Source of the DNA: Diphasiastrum complanatum
Lineage: Eukaryota > Streptophyta > Lycopodiopsida > Lycopodiales > Lycopodiaceae
Length of the DNA stretch: 64,000 bases
Direction: 5' to 3'
Assembly: GCA_029204225.1 (NCBI GenBank)
Contig: MU831874.1
Span: 35,088-99,087 of the forward strand
How positions within the stretch are numbered: the stretch's first letter is position 1; every line of letters starts with the position of its first letter. Below the pieces are notes generated by a model, which saw only the letters and a program-made list of their open reading frames with translations, ran no database searches and was not told where the DNA came from. Of this stretch, positions 9,871-19,964 are shown in pieces. The position numbers were made by a program, and so were the translations under genes.

Positions 9871-11640
9871 ACCATTTCGGTTTACAAGTGTTGTAGCAGT
9901 AGGTTGGCTTGCGAATCTTTCTTCGTCTAATTCGTCGCTCGATTGAGGTGCGACTCGAACATCTTCATCTGAAAGTTCATGTTCTGCTCCCTCTGTCGCG
10001 GTTGGTAGATCATAATATTGTCTTCCAAGAACTTCATAACTGATAAAGTCATTGTTGGCCATTGTTCTGGTCTCATCAAACTTGGTGTCTCTGACTATCT
10101 TCACTGTGTTTGTCTCTGGCATATAGATTCTGTAGTATGACAAATGATTGTCATATCCTACAAGATATCCTTGTTCTACTTTCTCATCAAGCTTCTTTCG
10201 AAGCTTGTCAAGAACTTGTGCATATTATGCATAGCCAAAGATTCGAATATGAGTCAGATTGGGTTTTTTGCCCCATCATAGTTCGTGTGGTGTTGTATGA
10301 GGAACACCAGATTTTCTTGTCCTGTGTTGAATGTAGGCAGCTGTAGCTACTGTTCAGTCCTTCGAATAGGCCATCATGCACCTAGTGGCTTCCATGAGAG
10401 TCATGTTCTTCTTTTCTGCAACACCATTGTGCTGCGGTGTATAGGATGTTGTCCTTCTGTAAGTGATTCCTCGATCATTGCAGAAATCAGTGAATCAATT
10501 TGAGATGTATTTTCCACCTCGATCTATTTTGATCTGCCTCACCTTGTTTCATGTGCATCTTTCTGCCCAGTTCACATATTCTGTGACCTTGTCAAATGCA
10601 TCAGATTTATTGCGAATGAAGTAGACTCGATCGAACTTACTATAATCATCAATAAAGGTGATATAGTACTTTGAGCCTCCTACTGAGATCACATCGAAAG
10701 GTCCACAGATGTCTGAATGTACTCGCTCTAGAATCTTTGTAGTTCTGTAGGAGTCCTTAAAAAAAGGAGTACGTGACATCTTATCTTTTATACATGCATC
10801 ACAGGTCATTGAACTGGTTGCATTCAAGATGCTCACCCCTGTGATTGCTCCATGATGGCTTGCTTGATACAATGTCATTGAGTTCATATGGCATAGTCTC
10901 TTGTGCCATAGAATATCTGACGAATCATCATGGGTTTGATGTACTTGATTTGCAGGTAGGCGTACCTTCAAGTGATACAGGTTGCCTTTTCTTCTACCTT
11001 GTGTAATCAATGTACTAGTGCTTGCATCAATGACATTGCATGCTTTGTCTGAGAACATCACACACATTCCAGCATCTGCTATTGTTGCGACTGAAAGCAA
11101 GTCCTGCTGCAGTGTAGGTACAAACAGAACGTCTTCGAGTCGTCTGTCTCTGTCATTTCTGTTGAGCCACAATGAACCAATACCATTCACTTGATGCTTT
11201 GATCCGTCTCCAAGAATAATAAATCTTGATTGATCTACACTTCAAAAGTCAGACATTATTCTTCTTGATGTAACGAAGTGTGAGGTAGCTCCTGAATCAG
11301 GGATCACCTCTTGTGTGTCAGATGTGAATGCTGCACACAAGTCTGTATAGATGTAGGCGGTCGAATTTCCATGATTCGATCTTTCTTTGCCCATCTTCGA
11401 GCCTTCTGGCTCTTCGACATAGGAGGAACTATTATTGTTCTCCCATTTTCCTTCAGCTTGTTTGTTTCTTGGGTTCTGATAACAATCCATGGCTGCACGA
11501 CCCTTCTTGTGAAAATGGATACACTCAATCTTCGGGTTGAGTGGCATCACGAATCGATAGCATGTCCTTTGCGTCTGCATCTCAAGCATATCTTCTTGTT
11601 GCCATTCTAGTATTTCGGCTTTCCTTTGTTTTTCCATTTG
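9769..11640 (-). pseudogene. Copia A zinc knuckle, protease, integrase and linker
   Basis: On the minus strand a degraded zinc knuckle (CIHFHKKGRAAMDC; the second Cys is Phe) is followed by an aspartic protease site DSGATSHF near 11290. Then come the GAG-pre-integrase segment (LWHKRLCHMNS, CDACIKDKMS) and the integrase core (HSDICGPF, KIDRGGKYIS, NGVAEKKN), so all three D, D, E catalytic positions can be seen across frame changes. The linker 9769-10143 carries SYYRIYMPE and KIVRDTKFDE, typical of the region between integrase and reverse transcriptase. Stops and frameshifts near 11240, 10549 and 10143 break the frame. Confidence 0.85.
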
Positions 11641-11769
11641 CCTCTGTTGGCTCCCTCTACTTGCTAGTCTCGATCCCGCCTTTGGTCAGAAGACTCCCTC
11701 TTAGGCTTGAACTACTTATTTGTCTTTTCTCTGTTGTTGTAGAGAGCTTGGTCAGAAGCATCCTTGCGA

Positions 11770-12360
11770 TCAAGGTGCTCATGAGCTTTGACTTCTTCTC
11801 GAATCTCGATCACTGCCTTTTCGAGTGTCATAGTTGGATCCTTTGCTAGCAATGTTTGGGTTGTCTACAAAGATCTTGGTAAAGCTCTTAGCAGGTAGGT
11901 AAGCTGCTTCTCTGCTGATACTGCATTCTCTACTCTGACATTGTGTAATGAAAGGAACAGATCCTTCATCCTTCTGTAAAAGGAGGTGAGGTCTTTGCCA
12001 TCCCATTGCAAATTTGTCAGCTGATCTTTAAGAAGCATGATCTGACTACATGATTTTGTCTGAAATCTTGTGAGTAAACTATCCCACATCTCTCTTGCAT
12101 TGGAGAGTTTAGCCAGGTCAAATGTGAGACTATCTTCGATGGATGATTACAACACGGCTATTGCCTTGTTCTTCTTCTCTCTCCATTCGCGTAGCTCCTT
12201 GCCTGTAGTTGCTAGCATTTCTTCAGTGCCGTCTACCCAGGGAAATAATCCTTTTCTCTTTAATATAAGAGAGGTCTTAACCTTCCATGCTAGGAAATTA
12301 GACCCTGATGAGTCGAGGATTGTAAAGATCTTTGATTGTATACTGCTTATTGAAGCCATT
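11770..12360 (-). pseudogene. Copia A gag (nucleocapsid precursor)
   Basis: The minus-strand gag begins at the ATG at 12357-12359. Its N-terminus has SKIFTILDSSGSNFLAWKVKTSL and then a Trp-rich stretch EWREKKNKAIAVL. After a frame break near 12130 it continues with MWDSLLTRFQTKS, LTNLQWDGKDLTSF and EKQLTYLLRALP. The same motifs occur in fragments B (53.7 kb, plus) and C (63.5 kb, minus), which makes these one family. Gag would form the virus-like particle of the element; this copy is interrupted. Confidence 0.8.
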
Positions 12361-12479
12361 GTCGTGAGCCGTGCTCTGCTTGTTACTGGTTCTTTATCTT
12401 GAATGCTTTACCTCCTGGATTTGATAGCTTGTGGCTATTTTAGACTATAAGAAGTTTTGACTACAGACTCTGTAGCTAC

Positions 12480-13498
12480 CTACTATCAGACAGGTGAATG
12501 TTGGTTATTCCAGATTTGTTAGAAAGAGCCAGTTAAGTGATTTTCTACTAAGAATAGTATTGAAAGAACCCTTGCCAAGTTAACCTTCGTCAATATAGTT
12601 TTTAAGTTGTGATCTATCAAATCTAGCTACTATCAAATTTTTAAAACATTCATAATGATTCGATGCTGATTTCTGAAAAAAAATTCATTTTAGAATGTCA
12701 ATTTATTGATCAAGATCTATATTCTAAAATTTAGATTCTAATTGCCATCAAGTAATCAAGTTGTTACAATCAGATCAGAAGATTGTTGGGGAAATAGACC
12801 ATGGTGGATGAACAGGTCGAACAATTGGATCAAAACGATCCTAGTACTACACGAAGGCAATAATCGTCAACTGATTCCCTTGATGCATGCACTACTAAAA
12901 TAGTAGGCGAACACAAAATAGAGCTTAATTGCGATTATGTGGAAGAGGAAGATCAAACAGTCAAACAAAACAGTTAGAGAGTTAGACAGAAAGCGGAAAA
13001 CATGCAACACTGACAAAATTTGAACGCAAAACAAAAAAGTAATTTATTCAGATTGAATCTATGAAAATACAAGTTAGATGATGCTGGTGAGCACAAAACA
13101 ATAGTGGACAAAACTGCATGCTCACACTGCTCACTACGATCTGTAACAACTATGAGCTTATTCTGACAAACAGTCTAAAAAGAAAGAATCGATGCTTGAA
13201 AGCATCTACTATGTCTGTCTCTAATAAGTTGTCATCTCAGCGTCTATGTGCGCTCGAGCGTATGTGGATTCAACCTATCTTGTCTGGCATCGATTAATTT
13301 CTTACATTGGCATCCCTTTATTGATTACAAATGATTAATAGTATATAATTTACATGTGTGCAAATGTATGTACAAGAAGATGGCATGGATCAGTTGTGTC
13401 ATCTAGAGTAGATCGTGACTGTTGTTGCCATTGTCCAAGTAGTTGCATAGTACAGGAAGTGGCCGTGAGAAGGCTTCGACTATTCAGAGTTGAGTGTG
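12480..13498. other. No gene seen; probable LTR-derived sequence
   Basis: AT-rich stretch between the gag end of copia A and the broken RNase H end of element H1. The string TGTTGGGGAAATAG at 12785-12798 resembles an LTR terminus, but no partner end or target duplication was found. No coding signal. Confidence 0.3.
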
Positions 13499-13660
13499 TC
13501 ACTGCCGATAGTCAATGGAGTCAGGATAGTCATTTGATGGTCCCTGCCGATAGTCGGTTGAGTCGATAAGTTGGACTCTTCGATTAGTCGGCCAAGTCAG
13601 GTTTTCTCGATAAGTCGGCCAACTCCGATAAGTCGGGTGACCTCGACAAGTTGGACTGCC
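13499..13660. repeat. Degenerate tandem repeat of CGATAAGTCGGCCAA type
   Basis: About eight variants of CGATAGTCGG or CGATAAGTCGGCCAA follow each other over about 160 bp. Units are roughly 18-25 bp with substitutions and short gaps. It is a minisatellite-like array next to the broken end of element H1. Confidence 0.6.
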
Positions 13661-13759
13661 ATTCTCTTGCATGTCTTTGATAATAGAGTATTTCTGTAGA
13701 CTGTGCAAAAATGCGTGTAAAACTGTAGCAATATGAATGGAACTAGATTAACATGGGAT

Positions 13760-14890
13760 CTAGGGAGTAGCTTGAAACAACAATGTATTTCGCTTTTGTA
13801 GAGAAAAGAGCAACAGAGGTTTGATTACGACTATTCCAAGAGATAGGATCGTTGTTGAAGAAGAATGTAAATCCAGATGTGGATTTATGAGTATCTACAT
13901 CTCGTTCACAACTTGCATCTGAATATCCACTTAGCTGATGGAGATTGTCGTTGTTGACTTCTCCATAGGAGATGCACAGGTCCGTTGCGAATGTACCTCA
14001 TGACTCTGATAAGAGCCTTCTAATGTATGATTCCAAGATTAGCCAAGAAATGCCTTAATGAGCTAACTGCAAAAGCGATACCAGGTATTGTATAGACCAT
14101 TGCATACATGAGAGAGCCGAGTATCGATTGATATAGATACTCTCTCATTTTCTTCTTTTTCTGCTTTGTTTGAGGACATTGGTCATCATAGGTCTGGATC
14201 CATTGGTGAATGAGCTTCTTTGCAATTAATCAGATTATATCTGATAAAAGGTATTATGAAGATACCTTTGTTGAGTAATGTAGATCATTTGTCTTTCTCT
14301 GTCTTGATGAATTTGAATTCCAAGATAGTAGTGAGCCTCACCCAGATCGGTCATGCCAAATTCGGAGGACAACATCTGTTTAGCATTCTTCACCTAATCG
14401 GTGATGTTGCTGAAAAGAAATGTATCGTCGACATACAAGGTGATGATAATGAAAGAATGTTGCACTGATTTGAAGTAAATATTAGAATTGACAACGGCTT
14501 GGTTTGAAGCCATGTTGGATGAGGAATGTGTTGATCCTCTGAAACCAAACTCTTGTTGATTGTTTTAATCCATAAAGTGCCTTGTGAAATTTACAAACAT
14601 GATTATTCATATCTTTGAGAATGTATCCCTCAAGCTGTATCATGTAAATGTCTTCTTCTATAACTCCATTCAAATAAGCTGTCTGTTCATCGAGTTGATG
14701 TACTTCGAGGTCGGCTGTAGCAACAAAAGATAAGAGGACTCGAATCGATGAATGCTTGACCACTAGACTGAATGTCTCATTGTAGTCGATGTTTGGGATT
14801 TGAGAAAATCCTCTGGCTACTCTTCGGGCCTTCCTTCTGTCAATACTCCTGTCAGCTTTATAGTTGATATTGAAAGACCCATTCACAATC
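13760..14890 (-). pseudogene. H1 reverse transcriptase and RNase H fragment
   Basis: Minus-strand copia reverse transcriptase contains RRVARGFSQIPNIDYNETFS, HQLDEQTAYLNG and KALYGLKQSTRVW up to 14482. It continues in another frame with a YVDDT box (about 14420), LGSLMYAMVYTIPGIAFAV (about 14090) and an RNase H piece with TSVALFSTKAKYI near 13800. The RNase H C-terminus is missing, and several stops and frameshifts occur. Confidence 0.8.
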
Positions 14891-15495
14891 GATAAGATTG
14901 CTGCCGGTAGGTATTACGACCAATGACCATGTCTAGTTCTTGATCAGAGAGAAATACTCTCTATTCTCTCCAGAGATCAGAGTCTTATTAGCTAAGTGTC
15001 TCTTCGACTGTACTCGGCTTCTACATTAAAAGACATGCAGACTCATGAATGTACCTCGTGGGCTATGTGCACACTCGGTTTGATCTTCTTGGAGGTCATG
15101 TTGGCTAATGATCCATTCTATGGTCAGGTTGTTGCTGATTTACAACAATGTCCTCCTCTGATTTGTTGTTGAGTAGTTGGTCAACTGTAGGCACGATGGA
15201 TCCTGAGGCTCGAATTGTCATGTCTATGATAGGTGTAGAAGGTTTGCATGGAACTTTACCCTTGCCTTTGAAGTCAATAAACTGATCCTCGATAAAGACT
15301 GAATCCCTTCTGACTGAAATCTACCGGGTATCAGTGTCGTACAACTTATAGGTATTGTCGGAGGAAGTATAACCGATCAGGATGGTCGTTAGACTTTGAA
15401 AGTCAAATTTCTTCCTTGTCTCCTTTGGGATCTATGTGTAGACTCATACGTTCTTCACTGAAGGCTTAGATCCTGTCCAAACCTCATGGGGTGTT

Positions 15496-16600
15496 TGTTG
15501 GATTTATTCCCTCTAGCTCTCTTAAAATCCCATTTTAATCTGCCTCCATTCATGTTGCATATTTACTAACGTTGTCATGCAGTCTGCATATTGACGTGCA
15601 AATTCGCATAGACGAAGAAAAGACGAAAGAATCATGACACTATACATAGTTTAAGGTGATAGGCGAAAAGGGGACACTATCTTACAGAATGCCAAAAGTG
15701 CCCTAAAAGAGCCGGGCACCCTGTAAATCTTATCCTAAGGCCATTCGTAAGAGTGACGCACTCTTCGCATCATCACCAATGTTCACTTCAACACTGGTTG
15801 ACGTTGCACCCTTTTTCACGCTCACCCCATGCAGTTGCGCTAACTGATTGGAAAATGATTGCAGCCACCCACGATCTCCTACAGACAACACATCCACTCT
15901 GTACTACACGCCTGTAATATTATGTAATATATATATACTAGACACCATTCGTGTAAATGATGATGAAGAGAGCAGAAGAAGACGACATAAACGAAGTAGA
16001 TGCCTTGAGCATTGATTATTATTTTTGTCAGAATTAAGGTCTAATCCTTTTTTTACAGATTGAAATAAGCTTTGTAGGGCACGCGGTTTCGTCCGCTACT
16101 GTATTGTGCTCTACTGCATTATTGACATGTATACATGATATACTTAATTTGATACAGTTCATTGTTCTACATTCAGATCTATGTTAATATTGCTCTGCTT
16201 ATCATTCATTATGTCTGATCTTTCTAGTTGTTCTTACTGGTAATAGACGATTAACATTTAGTCTTGTCTTTCGCGAATCATTCGTGACTAATTATCAATC
16301 GAGCATAGTCTAGCTCTTCGCGAATCATTTGCGACATATAATTTGTCTTGCTATTTGCGACAAATTCTTCTTCTGGTGCTTCATCTATTAATGTTTGGCT
16401 ACGTAATCTAGAATGACCGTGATTTCTATCACTAAAGTTTTGCCATTTTGATAGGCGTAGTCATGCATACGGAGAGAGATGTATAGTTCATCCCGCTGCG
16501 CACAAACATTTTCTGTTCGAGTTCGTTTCTCGTTCGCTTCTTGTTCGAGTTCGTTTCTCGTTCGTGTTCGTCATAAATTCTTTCCCTCTCTCTCCCAACA
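15496..16600 (+). repeat. L1 5' LTR (1105 bp)
   Basis: TG...CA ends (TGTTGG...CCAACA) followed directly by the primer-binding site. The 3' half contains repeated CGCGAATCATTCG motifs and a tandem TTCGAGTTCGTTTCTCGTTCG near the end. Its last 460 bp match 17797-18256, and about 400 bp match 35024-35424. Confidence 0.85.
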
Positions 16601-16613
16601 TGGTATCAGAGCT
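16601..16613 (+). other. L1 primer-binding site
   Basis: TGGTATCAGAGCT lies immediately after the 5' LTR. It is complementary to the 3' end of plant initiator tRNA-Met, the usual copia primer. Confidence 0.85.
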
Positions 16614-16779
16614 ATCTTCATAGCTTGATTAGCTGCCACAGTACAAGACTCTACTAGCCAATAGAGTAATTATTTTCTTGTTTTGTAAATATCAGATTTT
16701 CATACTTAAGTCACTGATAGTTTCTCCTATCACTTAGACTAATTCTTCCACATTGATTCCCAAGGGAAAGCCAGTCCTA

Positions 16780-17797
16780 TCATGGACAAGCTTGATGGAG
16801 CCAATTACCATATGTGAAAATTTAAGATGAAAATTGTACTAATGGCAAAAGAATTGTACGACGTTGTTACAGGTGTAGAAGGGAAACCCGAAGCGGATGA
16901 CGCGACAATCGCCAGATGGAAGTTGAAGGATGGAAAAGCTTTCGCGCTGATCATCCTCAACATCACGGATACCCAGATCGGCCATGTATCCGAGGCTCAG
17001 ACATCGAAAGAAGCCTGGGACATCTTGAACACACTATACAAAGTGCGAGATATAGCTTCCAAGCTACATCTCAAGAAGAAATTCTACTCCCTCAAGATGA
17101 CGAATGGTGATTCTCTGCAGAATTACATTAATCAATTCAAGAACCTACTAAGACGGATGGCCGCTGTCGGATCTGTCATAGACGATCAAGATGCAATGAT
17201 GCAACTGCTTACAAGCTTGCCAAGTTCTTACGACACTTGGGTGATGATCATCACGACTCATCCAGAATTGACTCTTTCGAGAGTCATTACTATGTTGTTG
17301 TAGGAAGACATGCAAAAGAACGAAGCCTCGAGTTCTTCAGCTGATTCTCACGCCTTGTACACCAACAAGAGCATGACAAAGCAGAAGAAGAAGAACGGCC
17401 CGAAGCAATCAAAGCTAGACTAGAAACCAGCTCAGCACAAGGGACAGTCGAATTCGCAGACAAAGGAGAAGCTGTTTTGCAGATATTGCAAACGAAACAA
17501 CCACAAAATACAAGACTGTCGCATACTTCAAGCAAAGAACAACAACAAAGGGTAGTCGAATCAAGTGGCGAATGCAGCTGCAGAAGCTCCACAGCCTATT
17601 CAAGAAACGGATCATGATGCCTTCATGACCAACCATCAAGGAGCATCTGGCGACAGTTCTTGGTTCCTAGATTCCGGAGCCACTCAGCACATGACTAGTC
17701 TCATTGGCTATTTCGAGTCCTATACATGTTACAGTACTCAAAAATTCGTTCACCTTGGCGACAATAGCACACAAGCTATTAAAGGTGAAGGCACTAT
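16780..17797 (+). pseudogene. L1 gag-protease
   Basis: The reading begins with a MDKLDGANYH-like gag start at about 16781, has an early stop (TGA at 16816-16818), then runs open from the ATG at 16827 to 17300 with YDVVTGVEGKPE, LHLKKKFYSLKMTNGD and TSLPSSYDTWVM. After further single stops (17301-17303, 17420 and about 17552) it shows a zinc knuckle CRYCKRNNHKIQDC, matching CX2CX4HX4C (about 17480-17521), and the protease site WFLDSGATQHMT (about 17665-17700). The frame is cut at about 17797 by a direct junction to 3' LTR sequence. Gag would coat the RNA and the protease would process it; this copy cannot do so because of the stops and truncation. Confidence 0.8.
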
Positions 17798-18256
17798 ACT
17801 TAATCTGATACATTTCATTGTTCTACGTTCAGATCTATGTTAATATTGCTATGCTTATCATTCATTCTGTCTGATCTTTCTAGTTGTTCTTACTGGTAAT
17901 AGATGATTAACATTTAGTCTTGTCTTTCGCGAATCATTCGTGACTAATTATCAGTCGAGCACAATCTAGCTCTTCGCAAATCATTTGCGACATATAATTT
18001 GTCTTGCTATTCGCGACAAATTATTCTTCTGGTGCTTCATCTATTAATGTTTGGCTACGTAATCTAGAATGACCATGATTTCTATCACTAAAGTTCTGCC
18101 ATTCTGATAGGCGTAGTCATGCTTACGGAGAGAATCGTATAGTTCATTCCACTGCGCACGAACATTTTCTGTTCTAGTTCGTTTCTCGTTCGCTTCTTGT
18201 TTGAGTTCGTTTCTCATTCGTGTTCGTCATAAATTCTTCCCCCCTCTCTCCCAACA
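17797..18256 (+). repeat. L1 3' LTR, 5'-truncated (about 460 bp)
   Basis: Matches 16140-16600 of the 5' LTR with scattered substitutions and ends CCAACA. It is joined directly to protease coding sequence. The junction shares a CTATACTT/ATATACTT-type string with the LTR, which suggests deletion at microhomology. Confidence 0.8.
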
Positions 18257-18299
18257 TGTTTTGCCTGAGAGTCGAACATATGTTCTAGATGTAAGCTGT

Positions 18300-18766
18300 A
18301 GTGGAAACAGCTTTCAGCCCAGAAACTCTGGCAATGATGCATGTGCCAACATGCATTTGGCTGACTCAACTAGGGTACAATTCTTCCTCTCGGCTAGTCG
18401 TTTGATTGAGATGAATAGGGAGTAATAAATTCTTGTTCAATGCATTGGCTTTGGTAGTACTCCTTGAATTTAGTAGAGATATACTCTCCACCATTGTTGG
18501 ACCTCAGGGCTTTGATCTTTTTACTAGTTTCTTTCTCTACACGCTCTTTGAAGATTTTTAAGCAGTTGAAAGTTTTTGATTTCTTCTTGATAAAGTACAC
18601 CATCGTTCTTTTGGAAAATTCATCAATAAAAGTAACAAAATCCTTTGCATCCTTCAGTGAAAGATTTGGCATTGGGCCACAAATATCTGTATATACAATA
18701 TCTAACAATCCTCTAGCAAAATGTTGATGGCTTGATCTAGAAGGTTTCCTAGCCTGTTTACCGACT
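18300..18766 (-). pseudogene. H1 integrase fragment
   Basis: Minus-strand copia integrase core: VYTDICGPMPNLS (first Asp), FVTFIDEFSKRTMVYF, and ALRSNNGGEYIS, where the second catalytic Asp is replaced by Asn (usual RSDNGGEF). It then runs into FITPYSSQSND and stops. It lies between the two nested insertions: its 5' continuation is at 24898 and its 3' continuation at 15491. Confidence 0.8.
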
Positions 18767-18770
18767 ATAT

Positions 18771-19452
18771 TATTAAAAATTCACAATTCTAGCTTGACTA
18801 GTTTTGGTCATATGACTTGTAAATAGTTAGATGGTCATGATGTGGCTTGTCACACGTGCCAAATAGCATAGGATTCCATTCATAAGGATGTTCTCAAGTA
18901 GACCTAAGTGTTAGAAACTTTGGAATGAGTCCAAATTATGCTTAGATACAAGGGAGAAAAAATAGGAGCTATTTTTGGTAATTTTTGCATTGTTGAGGGA
19001 TCTCCAAGATTCCAACCCTAAATTTGTAGGGATGAAAGATCCACCAAAATTAGCATTAGGGATAGGTTTAGGGCTACTCATACCTGCCCAAAATCGTGAT
19101 GGATCATGTATATATAGGTGATGATATCTCACCAAAATCAATCAAGCAATTTCATGTTTTTTCTCTCATAATGGTGCAATTGCTCTCTATGTTCATAATT
19201 GTTTGAGTACTTGTGATTACTAATGATTATAGGATTGAATGTAGGTCTGGTGTACAGTACTCAGACTGTGGGAGGCCGTACTTTCACACGTGTGAAGCCT
19301 TCTTCAAGGATTTGGGCCATTTAGTGAGGTTCAAGCCTAGATTTTTGATGGATTTTGATGGTTCAACTTGTGCTAATCTTATGAAATCATAATCTATTGT
19401 TTCCCTCATCATTTCAAGTGTTTTAGGATCCTTATTTGCTGTAATTTTTACA
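18771..19452 (+). repeat. L2 5' LTR (682 bp)
   Basis: Ends in TTTTTACA; its first bases are TATTAAAA where the partner has TGTTAAAA, one change in the terminal TG. A TATA-like string GTATATATAGG near 19108 could be the promoter. Confidence 0.9.
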
Positions 19453-19464
19453 TGGTATCAGAGC
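19453..19464 (+). other. L2 primer-binding site
   Basis: TGGTATCAGAGC directly follows the 5' LTR and matches the complement of initiator tRNA-Met. Confidence 0.9.
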
Positions 19465-19964
19465 CTAAAGGCTGAAATGAGCTAAATCCTTGGTTTTCAT
19501 TCATTTTGATCACAATTTTTGATCTAAATCTTGTGTAGATTGGATCTTAGCATCTAGTATTGATTCTAGAACTCAAAGTGAGTTAAATACATTGGAGATT
19601 GGTGTTGTGTGACTTCATTTGCAGGTGTTTAGGTGTCTAAAACCAGAGGCAAAGTTGAATTCAATTCACATTACCAAGATAGCAAGTTTTGCTTGCTCCA
19701 AGCATTGATTTCTAAGCGAGTTTTGGAGGTGATTTCATAGAGGAGGCTTTCTAGCATTCAAGGAGAGGGAAGATCAGAGTTTTGGGGACTCTTCAAGGCT
19801 GTTCTAAGGTGTAGTAGACACCTCTTAAAGTGATTTAGGTTCAGTCCAACCATTGCTTGACTTATGCACCAAATTAGATCAATTTTTCATCAATTTTGAT
19901 CATTTTTTGCTTGTGATTGGATAGTAGATTGTGTTGCATCCTCATTAAGTTCCATTTAGATCTT

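Larger units (their letters stand above)
8650..12480 (-). mobile_element. Ty1/copia element A, decayed
   Basis: Gag, zinc knuckles, protease, integrase and reverse transcriptase segments follow in the copia order on the minus strand, split by stops and frameshifts. A degraded primer-binding-site-like string lies near 12462-12480, where the 5' LTR of the minus-strand element should end. LTRs cannot be delimited. Gag and pol fragments B (53.6 kb), C (63 kb) and D (41 kb) are relatives of the same family. Confidence 0.85.
15496..18256 (+). mobile_element. LTR element L1 (copia), internally deleted, nested in H1
   Basis: The 5' LTR (15496-16600) starts TGTTGG and the 3' LTR ends CCAACA at 18256, a perfect 6-bp terminal inverted repeat. 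TGTT precedes it (15492-15495) and follows it (18257-18260), a target duplication. The flanking H1 coding sequence rejoins when L1 is removed. A primer-binding site TGGTATCAGAGCT follows the 5' LTR. The coding part stops just after the protease, and the 3' LTR keeps only its last ~460 bp, so integrase, reverse transcriptase and RNase H are gone. It is non-autonomous. Confidence 0.85.

Noticed and set aside
13400-13700. CRISPR-like array suspected from regularly spaced GATAAGTCGG words
   Set aside because: Repeats are degenerate, spacers are not unique or of constant length, and the context is a plant nuclear genome.
18911-19141. A 76-codon minus-strand frame found identically at 24351-24581 and taken at first as a duplicated gene
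   Set aside because: Both lie wholly inside the two L2 LTRs; the duplication is that of the LTRs.
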